Positions 10,123 to 17,664 of a DNA stretch of 27,017 bases are shown here, piece after piece. Below the pieces are notes generated by a model that saw only the letters and a list, made by a program, of their open reading frames with translations, made no database searches and was not told where the DNA came from. The translations under genes and the position numbers were made by a program. The stretch lies in contig CAMXZR010000013.1 of assembly GCA_947253595.1 (NCBI GenBank), forward strand, positions 1 to 27,017, written 5' to 3'. Every line of letters begins with the position of its first letter. Position 1 is the first letter of the stretch. Source of the stretch: an uncultured Olsenella sp. (GTDB lineage: Bacteria; Actinomycetota; Coriobacteriia; Coriobacteriales; Atopobiaceae).

Positions 10123-11916
10123 ATGGCAGACGCAGCGGGAACCGGGGTCGCCTCATCGGCGCCGCACGGCCAACCATACGAGCAGCAGTCACGCGACCAG
10201 CTCCTGCTGGGCCGCTACCGCATCATGCGCCCCGGCACCGCAGGTGGCTTCGGAACGGTGCTCACCTGCTGGGACACGCGCCTCCAGCGCCGCGTGGCAA
10301 TCAAGCGCATGCCGCTCATGGCCCAGGGGGCGGGTGCCGCTGGAGCGTCCACGATCATGGAGGCCCTCGCGGAGGCGCGCACTTCCAGCATGCTGGCACA
10401 TCCCAACATCGTCACCATGTTCGACTTCGAGGCGGACCGTCTCTGGGCCTACCTTGTCATGGAGTACGTGGACGGCCTCACCCTTGCCGAGCTGCTTGCA
10501 CGCGTGGAGGGCGGTACCCTCACCAACGACGAATGCGCCCACCTGGTGAGGTCCGTCGGGAACGCCCTCGCCTTCGCGCACGATAACGGCGTCCTTCACC
10601 TGGACATCAAGCCCACCAACATCATGATCGAGCGCTCTGGAGCCATAAAGCTCTGCGACTTCGGCATGGCAACGCTGGCCTCCGCCACGGGCTTCGGCGA
10701 CGCGCGAGGGGGCACCGTGGGCTACATGCCCCCCGAGCAAATCGAGGGAGGCCTGGTGGACGAGCGCAGCGACATCTTCTCACTCGCCGTGGTGGTCTGG
10801 CAGGCCCTCGCGGGCGAGAACCCCTTTGCGGCGCCGACCGCAGAGCTCTCGCTCAAGAAGATCGAGAAGGGTCCCAGGACGACACTCGCCAAACTCGACC
10901 CGAGCCTCGCTGGCATGGCTGACGAAGTGATCCTCCAGGCACTGAGCCCCAGTCCCGCAGGAAGGGTCCCCACCATCGATGCCTTCAGGGACGAACTCGC
11001 CTTCTCCCTTGGAGACGCCGACGCGGGCATGGAGTCCCTGCGCGGCCTGATGGAGCAGGACGCGGGAGACGGCGATGTCGGCTCCCTGGAGCGCGGCTAC
11101 GAGGAGCTGCCACTCTCCTACCGCTACCCCTGGCTTCCCCAGCTCGTCACGCGCGCGGGCTGCTCGCTCGCAACACTGGCCGCATCCTGGGTGGCCCTGG
11201 GGGGCGTCGAGCTCTCGCAGGCCTCCTGGAGGCTGGGAGTGGCCCTCGCCTGCGCTGCGCTGGGGGCGGCCTGGACCCCGTTGGGAGGGCTCCTGGCTGT
11301 CTTTTGCCTCTGTGCAAGCCTCTTCGACCAGGCAACCGTCGCGGGAATCGCGCTTCCCGCAGCAATAGGCCTCGCCTTCCTCGTCTGGTGGGCGCGCGGG
11401 GGGAGAAGGGACTCGCTGGGCAGCATGAGTGTGCTTCTCCCCTGCCTCGCCCAGAGTCCCCTGGCGGCTCTTCCCTTTGCTGCGGCGGGGCTGCAGCCGC
11501 TCCGCGCGGCGGCCACCACGGCCGTGGGGTGGGTGCTCTCCCACTGCCTCATGAGCTCGTGGCAGCTGGGCTTCGATTCCCGGGAGGTGGCCCGCTCCCT
11601 TCTGGACCTGGGTCTCGAGCCGAGTTCCTGGCTGCTCCTCGCAGGAGGTGTCGCCCTGGCCGCCCTCGCGTCCGGGCTTGCCCGGTGGAGGGAGACTCCC
11701 GCCACCCAATACCTGGCGCAACTGCTCGCCCTCGCTGGCTCCGTGGGACTCAGGGCGGTCGCCGCGCGAATGGAAAATGGAGGCATATGGGTGGCCCCGA
11801 GCTGGTCGGGCACTACCATTGCGGTAACCTGTTGTGTGATTTTGTGTCTTTCCATCAGGCTTAATGGCCCTATTCCCGCACCCGAGGGAGCTGGTGAGTT
11901 CCATGAATCTGCTTAG
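10123..11916 (+). CDS. Ser/Thr protein kinase with polytopic membrane C-terminus, 597 aa
   Basis: Residues about 30-300 are a Hanks-type kinase: glycine loop GTAGGFGTV, Lys61 in VAIKRM, Glu in the ALAEAR helix, HLD at 159-161 (VLHLDIKPTN), DFG at 179-181, and PPEQ at the end of the activation segment. The catalytic loop has Leu in place of the usual Arg of HRD, otherwise all catalytic residues are present. Residues about 340-585 hold roughly eight or nine hydrophobic helices, unlike PknA/PknB, which have one. There is no PASTA domain. It opens the operon and its end overlaps fhaA by 14 bases, so it probably phosphorylates the FHA proteins or wall enzymes encoded downstream. The ribosome binding site is weak. 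Confidence 0.85.
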   Translation: MADAAGTGVASSAPHGQPYEQQSRDQLLLGRYRIMRPGTAGGFGTVLTCWDTRLQRRVAIKRMPLMAQGAGAAGASTIMEALAEARTSSMLAHPNIVTMFDFEADRLWAYLVMEYVDGLTLAELLARVEGGTLTNDECAHLVRSVGNALAFAHDNGVLHLDIKPTNIMIERSGAIKLCDFGMATLASATGFGDARGGTVGYMPPEQIEGGLVDERSDIFSLAVVVWQALAGENPFAAPTAELSLKKIEKGPRTTLAKLDPSLAGMADEVILQALSPSPAGRVPTIDAFRDELAFSLGDADAGMESLRGLMEQDAGDGDVGSLERGYEELPLSYRYPWLPQLVTRAGCSLATLAASWVALGGVELSQASWRLGVALACAALGAAWTPLGGLLAVFCLCASLFDQATVAGIALPAAIGLAFLVWWARGGRRDSLGSMSVLLPCLAQSPLAALPFAAAGLQPLRAAATTAVGWVLSHCLMSSWQLGFDSREVARSLLDLGLEPSSWLLLAGGVALAALASGLARWRETPATQYLAQLLALAGSVGLRAVAARMENGGIWVAPSWSGTTIAVTCCVILCLSIRLNGPIPAPEGAGEFHESA

Positions 11917-13000
11917 GACCTTCGAGAGCCGCGTGAGCGACGCCTTCGGTGCCACCGCACCGGGAACGTCTGTCCCGTTCTCTTTCAAGAAGCTCGCGAA
12001 GCGCGCCGCGCGCGCCATGGAGGCGGAGACCTTCCAGATCGACGGCGTGGACACCGCGCCCGCCCTCTATACCATCCTGGTCTCGTCGGCGGATGACGCG
12101 ACCATGAGTCCACTGTACCGCGAGCTCATCGACGAGGTCTGTGGCTTCGTCGAGGCGCAGGCGGACGCCAGGGGCTACGTCTTCGTGGGCAGACCCCTCG
12201 CACGCTTCATGGTCGACCCCTCGCTCAAGTCGGGCCGCTTCGCCGTGTTTGCGGAGAACGTCGACTCCCACACCCTGGGACGCCTGAGGGAAGAGGAGGA
12301 GGCCTTCATAGGAGGGTCGTCCGGCCTCGGTCGCGCCGCGGGACGACCCGCTCAAGCACAGCCCGCGCACCGTGGGGCGAAGGCCATCGAGCCCAGGAGG
12401 CAGTCGCACGACAGGCAGGCCGAGGCAGCTGCCGTCCAGGTCCCCTCCTGGGAAGAGATACAGGCTCCCGCTGCCGAGGAGTTCGCCCCACTCGTCGCCC
12501 CGCTCGCGGGCGACGCCTCGGCCGGTCTCAACGTACTCCCCGCCGACTTCGTGGACGACTCGGTCCAGGAGGCTGAGGTCGCGGCACAGGCGGCCGACGA
12601 GGCGATGCCCGCAAGCCCCGCGATCGAGGTTCCACCCACCGTCCGGCGCAGCGTTCCCCTCGTCAACCCCCGGCGCGCGCACGCGGCGCGGGACCTTCCC
12701 GAGGAAGGTCCTAGCTGCCTGCTCATAGACCACCAGAGCGGACGCACCTACACCGGCGGCTCCCCCGTCACCATCATCGGCAGGGAGCGCACCCAGGGAG
12801 GCATCGTGCTGCGTGATCCCAACGTCTCGCGCAGGCACGCCGAGCTCAGCTACGACGGGCGTGACTGGCGCATCGCCGACCTCGGCTCCACCAACGGGAC
12901 CAGGGTCAACGACGTCGACGTGGACAGCTGCATCCTGCGGGACGGCGACCTCGTCACGCTGGGACTCATGAACCTTGAGTTCAGGGAGAACCAGGCATGA
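11903..13000 (+). CDS. fhaA: FhaA-like protein with DUF3662 and FHA domains, 365 aa
   Basis: The N-terminal DUF3662 domain begins NLLRTFESRVSDAFG and ends near residue 110 (VDPSLKSGRFAVFAE). A low-complexity Ala/Glu/Pro linker of about 150 residues follows. The FHA domain (about 271-365) shows IIGRERTQGG, the DPNVSRRHAEL motif and LGSTNGTRVND, which bind phosphothreonine. I prefer ATG 11903 over 11864 because it fits the usual FhaA start; GGTGAG lies just upstream. In mycobacteria FhaA sits in the same operon and links kinase signalling to wall synthesis. The TGA overlaps the next gene's ATG. Confidence 0.88.
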   Translation: MNLLRTFESRVSDAFGATAPGTSVPFSFKKLAKRAARAMEAETFQIDGVDTAPALYTILVSSADDATMSPLYRELIDEVCGFVEAQADARGYVFVGRPLARFMVDPSLKSGRFAVFAENVDSHTLGRLREEEEAFIGGSSGLGRAAGRPAQAQPAHRGAKAIEPRRQSHDRQAEAAAVQVPSWEEIQAPAAEEFAPLVAPLAGDASAGLNVLPADFVDDSVQEAEVAAQAADEAMPASPAIEVPPTVRRSVPLVNPRRAHAARDLPEEGPSCLLIDHQSGRTYTGGSPVTIIGRERTQGGIVLRDPNVSRRHAELSYDGRDWRIADLGSTNGTRVNDVDVDSCILRDGDLVTLGLMNLEFRENQA

Positions 13001-13410
13001 TAGACCTCGTCCTCTTCGGCGGGCGCATCGTGCTCGTCATCCTCCTCTACCTCTTCCTCTTCTCCGTGATGAAGACGGGCATCGGCCTGGTACGCGGCCA
13101 GAGGCGCGACTCGGCCATCTGGTCGATCGACGTCGAGAAGGGCGAGAGGAGGCTGCGCGGCCTGCACGTGGACATGCTGGGGCCCGTCGTCATAGGGCGT
13201 TCCCCCTCGTCTGACATCGTCATCGACGAACCCTTCGTCTCGTCCTCGCACGCGCGCTTCACCCTCCAGGGTCCAGCCCTAGTCCTCGAAGACCTCAACT
13301 CAACCAACGGCACCCTGGTGAACGGACACCCCATCGCCCAGCCCGTAACCCTGCGCGACGGCGACGAGATCCAGGTGGGCAACGCCGTCATGCGAGTGAG
13401 CCGCCGATGA
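12997..13410 (+). CDS. fhaB: FhaB/FipA-like membrane-anchored FHA protein, 137 aa
   Basis: One N-terminal membrane helix (LVLFGGRIVLVILLYLFLFS) is followed by a basic linker and an FHA domain (about residues 63-135) with VVIGRSPSSDIVI, SSSHARF and NSTNGTLVNG. This is the FhaB (FipA) layout of actinobacteria, where the protein binds phosphorylated partners of the division machinery. Its ATG overlaps the fhaA stop, and its own stop overlaps the phosphatase ATG, both as ATGA. Length is typical. Confidence 0.9.
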   Translation: MIDLVLFGGRIVLVILLYLFLFSVMKTGIGLVRGQRRDSAIWSIDVEKGERRLRGLHVDMLGPVVIGRSPSSDIVIDEPFVSSSHARFTLQGPALVLEDLNSTNGTLVNGHPIAQPVTLRDGDEIQVGNAVMRVSRR

Positions 13411-14723
13411 GCCCGCTTCCACTACATAGGGACGAGCTCGAGCGGGTCCTGCGCGGGGGAGCCAAGGTCGAGGCGGCTCAGCCGGTCAACAGCCCTGGGC
13501 ACGACACCGTCACCGTGAGTGCGCGAGAGGGTAGCGAGGCCAAGAGCGGCTCCACCGCCAAGCTCTCGTGGGGCTCGCGTACGGACATCGGCCTGGTGCG
13601 CTCCCACAACGAGGACTCCTTCCTGGTCCAGCCCCCCGCCTTCGCGATCTGCGACGGCATGGGCGGCCACGCCGCAGGAGAGGTGGCGAGCTCCATCGCC
13701 GTCGAGACCATAGGCTCCAAGCTCCCCTTGCACGCAGACGACGTGCTTCTGGGAGCCGCCGTGGAAGCCGCGAACCTCGCAGTCATCCAGGGGGCCAACG
13801 AGGGCCTGGGCAAGCCCGGCATGGGCTGCACCGCCTCCTGCGTCCTCATCGAGAACGGAAAGATGGCCATAGCCCACGTGGGCGACTCGCGCATCTACCT
13901 GCTGCACCATGGGACCCTCGTCAGGCTCACGCACGACCACTCCTACGTCGAGGAGCTCGTCGACGCGGGCGAGATAACCGCAGACGAGGCCCGCGTGCAC
14001 CCCTCCAGGTCCGTGGTCACCCGCGCGCTGGGCTCCGATCCCGACATGTACGCCGACCACTTCACCCTGGACGTGACGGTGGGCGACCGCATAGTCCTCT
14101 GCTCCGACGGCCTCTCGTCCATGGTCGAGGACTCCGAGATGGAGGCCATCGCCGTCTCGTCCGCCACGCCCCAGATGGCCGCCGACAACCTCATGTCGGC
14201 GGCGCTGGCGGCCGGAGGGCACGACAACGTTACCATCGTGGTCGTGGACGTAACGGACGACGGGATGGTCGAGGCGCACTTCCATCGCCGCTGCAGGGTC
14301 ACGATGGGCATAGTCGGTGCCCTCGTCGCGCTGCTCGTGGCGCTGGGCGCCCTGGGGGCGGAGCTCGTGAGCAGCTCCTGGTATCTGGGTGACAACGACG
14401 GGACCGTGGGTATCTACCACGGCATGGAGGGAAGCTTCCTGGGAATCCCGCTCTCGAGCCTGGCTGAAACCTCGTCGGTCAAGACCAGCGACCTCCCCGC
14501 CGCGATTCAGGACCGACTCAAGGGCGGCATCATCGTGAACAGCGAGGACGAGGCCCGCGCGGCCATAGAGGGCTACCGCGACCAAATCGACTCGGACAAG
14601 AGCTCTGCCGCCGTCACCGCCGTCCGCAGCACCGCCGGCACGGAGGTCTCGAGCCCCCAGGAAATACAGGCGGCACCCATGGAGAGCGGCGGCGCAGGGG
14701 CAGCGGGCAAGGATGGTGAGTAA
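13407..14723 (+). CDS. pstP: PP2C-type Ser/Thr phosphatase, membrane-anchored, 438 aa
   Basis: It removes phosphate from kinase targets and from the kinases themselves. The metal-binding motifs are all visible: DIGLVRSHNEDSF, ICDGMGGHAAGEVAS, AHVGDSRIYLL, LCSDGLSSMV and GGHDNVTIVVVDV. An unusual soluble extension of about 50 residues precedes the catalytic domain. One membrane helix (VTMGIVGALVALLVALGALG) near residue 300 is followed by an external domain of about 115 residues without known motifs. This matches PstP of mycobacteria in order and layout except for the N-terminal extension. It is translationally coupled to fhaB. Confidence 0.93.
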   Translation: MSPLPLHRDELERVLRGGAKVEAAQPVNSPGHDTVTVSAREGSEAKSGSTAKLSWGSRTDIGLVRSHNEDSFLVQPPAFAICDGMGGHAAGEVASSIAVETIGSKLPLHADDVLLGAAVEAANLAVIQGANEGLGKPGMGCTASCVLIENGKMAIAHVGDSRIYLLHHGTLVRLTHDHSYVEELVDAGEITADEARVHPSRSVVTRALGSDPDMYADHFTLDVTVGDRIVLCSDGLSSMVEDSEMEAIAVSSATPQMAADNLMSAALAAGGHDNVTIVVVDVTDDGMVEAHFHRRCRVTMGIVGALVALLVALGALGAELVSSSWYLGDNDGTVGIYHGMEGSFLGIPLSSLAETSSVKTSDLPAAIQDRLKGGIIVNSEDEARAAIEGYRDQIDSDKSSAAVTAVRSTAGTEVSSPQEIQAAPMESGGAGAAGKDGE

Positions 14724-14724
14724 C

Positions 14725-17577
14725 ATGGCACAACGTCAGGCAAACACCAGGCGCAACACGGAGCTCCTGCTCCTCGTGCTCGGAGCCATCCCCGTCGTGC
14801 TCCTCTATGCAATGTACATCGCCAACGTGCAGGCGGCGGTGACGCTGGGCTCGCTCGCGCTGCCCCTGGCGCTCTTCGCTGCCTTCGCGGTCGCGCACGT
14901 GGCCGTCAGGATCTATGCGCCCGGTGCTGACCCCGCCATCCTTCCCGTTGTCTTCCTGCTCTCGGGCGTCGGCATCGCCTTCGTCTCTAGGCTCGCCCCC
15001 GACCTCGCCGGAGGACAGGTCGTGTGGCTCTTCGTCTCGGTCGCGGCGATGGTGGCGGTTCTCGTCGCCGTCCCTAGCGTGGACGCCCTCGCGGAGTACA
15101 AGTACACGATGGGCGTGGCCGGCGTGGCGCTCCTCCTGCTTCCCATGCTCGTGGGAACCGAGAAGGGCGGCTCGAAGCTCTGGCTCCAGCTGGGAAGCTT
15201 CTCCTTCCAGCCCGGCGAGGTCGCAAAGGTCCTCGTCGTCCTCTTCCTTGCCGCCTACCTGGCCGAGAACCGGGAGCTCCTGTCAGCCTCGACCCGCAAG
15301 GTGGGGCCCCTCTCGCTCCCCCACCCGCGCATGCTCGCTCCCATGCTCGTCATGTGGGGCGTCTCGCTGCTCATCGTCATCTTCGAGCGCGACCTGGGCA
15401 GCGCCCTGCTCTTCTTCACCTTCTTCGTGATCATGCTCTACGTCTGCACGGGGCGGGTGAGCTACGTCCTCGCCTTCCTCATCCTCCTGGCCGTGGGCGG
15501 CGGCCTCTGCTACACGCTGTTCAGCCACGTCCAGACGCGCGTGCATATCTGGCTCGACCCGTTCAAGGACCCCAGCAACTCCGGCCTTCAGATAGTCCAG
15601 TCGCTCTATTCGCTGGCGGACGGGGGGCTCACGGGCGTGGGCATAGGCAAGGGGCTCCCCAAGCTAATCCCGGTGGTCGAGTCCGATTTCATCTTCTCCG
15701 CCATCGGAGAGGAGATGGGCCTCCTCGGCGGTTCGGCCGTGCTCATCTGCTACCTGCTCCTCGCCGTGCGCGGGCTCGCCACCGCCGCCCGCGCCAAGTC
15801 GGACGTCGCCGCCTTCACCGCCGTGGGCCTCACGGCCGCCCTGGTGTTCCAGGCCTTCCTCATCGTGGGCGGCGTCACCAGGCTGCTTCCCCTCACGGGC
15901 GTCACGCTGCCCTTCATGAGCCAGGGAGGCAGCTCCCTCCTCGCCAGCTTCGTGATCGTGGCGCTGCTCCTCAAGACCGGCGACGAGGGCACGGGGCGGG
16001 AGTCCATGGTCCAGGCGTCGGGCACGGGCCAGTTCACCGGCGGCGACGCGCCCTCCAAGGTCGTACACGGCTCGCACGCGCGGGGGAGCTTTGGCATGCT
16101 CACCCCCGAGTCGGGCGTCCTGGGCCGCGTGGCGCTCGGCAACCGCCTCGTCAGGCTGCTGGCCGTCTTCTCGCTCATGTTCGTCGCCCTGGTGGGCAAC
16201 CTGAGTTACGTGCAGGTGGCTCGGGCGGACTACTACCAGTCGCTTCCCAACAACAACCACACCATCGCACGGAGCGCAAAGGTCCAGCGCGGGGCCATCA
16301 TCACCTCTGACGGTCAGACCCTGGCCGAGTCCGTGTCCCAGGGGGACGGCAGCTACGAACGCAGCCATCCCCTGGGCAACCTCGCCGCCCACACCGTCGG
16401 CTATCTCTCCACCCGCTACGGAGCCACGGGAGTGGAGTCGTCCATGAACGAGGCGCTCACCGGCAGGGCAGACTATTCCAGCTGGAAGTCGGCGCTCTAT
16501 TCCATGGCGGGTCTCGCCAACCCCGGTTCCTCCGTGGTGCTCACCATCAACTCGCAGATGCAGCGCGCCGCCGAGGCCGCGCTCGAGGGCGAGAGGGGCA
16601 CCATCGTCGTGCTCGACCCCTCCACCGGTGCCGTGCTCGCAAAGTCATCCGCCCCCTCCTACGACTATGACGGCATCGAGGAGCTCATGAGCTCGGACGG
16701 CAGCGGGGGCTCCCTCATAGACCGTTCGACCCAGACCCTCTACACACCCGGCTCGACCTTCAAGGTCCTCTCGCTGGCGGCGGCCCTGGACTCCCAGACC
16801 GCGACGCTCGACACGAGCTTCCCGGCACCTGCGAGCCTGCAGATCGGCGGCGCAGACGTCACCAATGTGGACCAGGAGGAGTGGGATTCCCTCACGCTCG
16901 AGGAGGCGCTGGCCTTCTCGGCCAACACGGTCTTCGGGCAGCTGGGACAGAAGCTGGGAGCGAAGCTGCTCGTCGGCTACGCCCGGGCGTTCGGCTACGG
17001 CAGCAAGATTGGGCAGGACTTCTCGACGGTCGCGTCCCTCATGCCCGAACCCTCCGAGATGAGCGAATGGGAGACCGCCTGGGCCGCCGTGGGACAGCCC
17101 GTCGGCATGCACAACAGCCCGGCTGGGCCCCAGACCACCGTCATGCAGAACGCCGTCATGGCAGCAGCCATTGCGAACGGCGGCATCGCCATGAACCCCT
17201 ACCTCGTGGACCACATCCTGAGCCCCGAGGGCACCACCTCCTCTACCACGCTTCCCAGGTCACTGGGACAGGCAGTGTCTGCACAGGCGGCCGCATCGGT
17301 CAAGGAGGCAATGCTCCAGGTCGTAGAGAGCGGGACCGGCACCGCGGCGCGCGTGAGCGGGGTGGAGGTGGCCGGGAAGACGGGCACGGCAGAGGTAAGC
17401 TCGACGGTCGCCAACTCGCTCTTCGTCGGCTTCGCGCCATACGACCAGCCCACGCTGGCCATATCGGTCTGCATCGAGGGGTCCGAGGACAACGATGTTC
17501 AGGGAAGGGCCGCAAGGGTGGCGGGCAAGGTGCTTGCCACCTGCCTGAGCGTCCAGGCCGCCGGGGCGGGCATGTAG
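14725..17577 (+). CDS. FtsW/RodA (SEDS) glycosyltransferase fused to a class B PBP transpeptidase, 950 aa
   Basis: The first 425 residues form a SEDS protein with about ten membrane helices. The catalytic Asp is D278 in IWLDPFKDPSNSG, followed by the family motif VVESDFIFSAIGEEMG. A linker of about 45 residues leads to another membrane helix (LLAVFSLMFVALVGNLSYVQV, about 475-495) that starts a PbpA/FtsI-type domain. All three transpeptidase motifs are present: S677-T-F-K680, S732-A-N734 and K885-T-G. The protein would thus polymerise and crosslink peptidoglycan in one chain. I chose ATG 14725, with GGTGAG just upstream, over an ATG at 14713 overlapping pstP. In mycobacteria the same position holds separate rodA and pbpA. 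No frameshift or stop is seen at the junction. Confidence 0.93.
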   Translation: MAQRQANTRRNTELLLLVLGAIPVVLLYAMYIANVQAAVTLGSLALPLALFAAFAVAHVAVRIYAPGADPAILPVVFLLSGVGIAFVSRLAPDLAGGQVVWLFVSVAAMVAVLVAVPSVDALAEYKYTMGVAGVALLLLPMLVGTEKGGSKLWLQLGSFSFQPGEVAKVLVVLFLAAYLAENRELLSASTRKVGPLSLPHPRMLAPMLVMWGVSLLIVIFERDLGSALLFFTFFVIMLYVCTGRVSYVLAFLILLAVGGGLCYTLFSHVQTRVHIWLDPFKDPSNSGLQIVQSLYSLADGGLTGVGIGKGLPKLIPVVESDFIFSAIGEEMGLLGGSAVLICYLLLAVRGLATAARAKSDVAAFTAVGLTAALVFQAFLIVGGVTRLLPLTGVTLPFMSQGGSSLLASFVIVALLLKTGDEGTGRESMVQASGTGQFTGGDAPSKVVHGSHARGSFGMLTPESGVLGRVALGNRLVRLLAVFSLMFVALVGNLSYVQVARADYYQSLPNNNHTIARSAKVQRGAIITSDGQTLAESVSQGDGSYERSHPLGNLAAHTVGYLSTRYGATGVESSMNEALTGRADYSSWKSALYSMAGLANPGSSVVLTINSQMQRAAEAALEGERGTIVVLDPSTGAVLAKSSAPSYDYDGIEELMSSDGSGGSLIDRSTQTLYTPGSTFKVLSLAAALDSQTATLDTSFPAPASLQIGGADVTNVDQEEWDSLTLEEALAFSANTVFGQLGQKLGAKLLVGYARAFGYGSKIGQDFSTVASLMPEPSEMSEWETAWAAVGQPVGMHNSPAGPQTTVMQNAVMAAAIANGGIAMNPYLVDHILSPEGTTSSTTLPRSLGQAVSAQAAASVKEAMLQVVESGTGTAARVSGVEVAGKTGTAEVSSTVANSLFVGFAPYDQPTLAISVCIEGSEDNDVQGRAARVAGKVLATCLSVQAAGAGM

Positions 17578-17587
17578 GAGGAAATAT

Positions 17588-17614
17588 GCGGCAGGCGGGG
17601 CCCTCGCCTGCCGC
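17588..17614 (+). other. Strong intercistronic hairpin before pknB
   Basis: GCGGCAGGCG and CGCCTGCCGC form a perfect 10-bp stem around GGGCCCT. It lies ten bases after the fusion gene's stop and has no T-tract, so it is more likely an mRNA stability or processing element, or a Rho-dependent pause, than a terminator. Confidence 0.6.
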
Positions 17615-17664
17615 GGACGTGGCAAGACAGCGCGGCCTCCGCCGCGCATGCGATGGGAGAGACG

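Noticed and set aside
10123..11000. First kinase as a pseudokinase because of HLD
   Set aside because: The catalytic Asp, Lys61, DFG and the glycine loop are all intact; Leu in place of the Arg of HRD occurs in active kinases.
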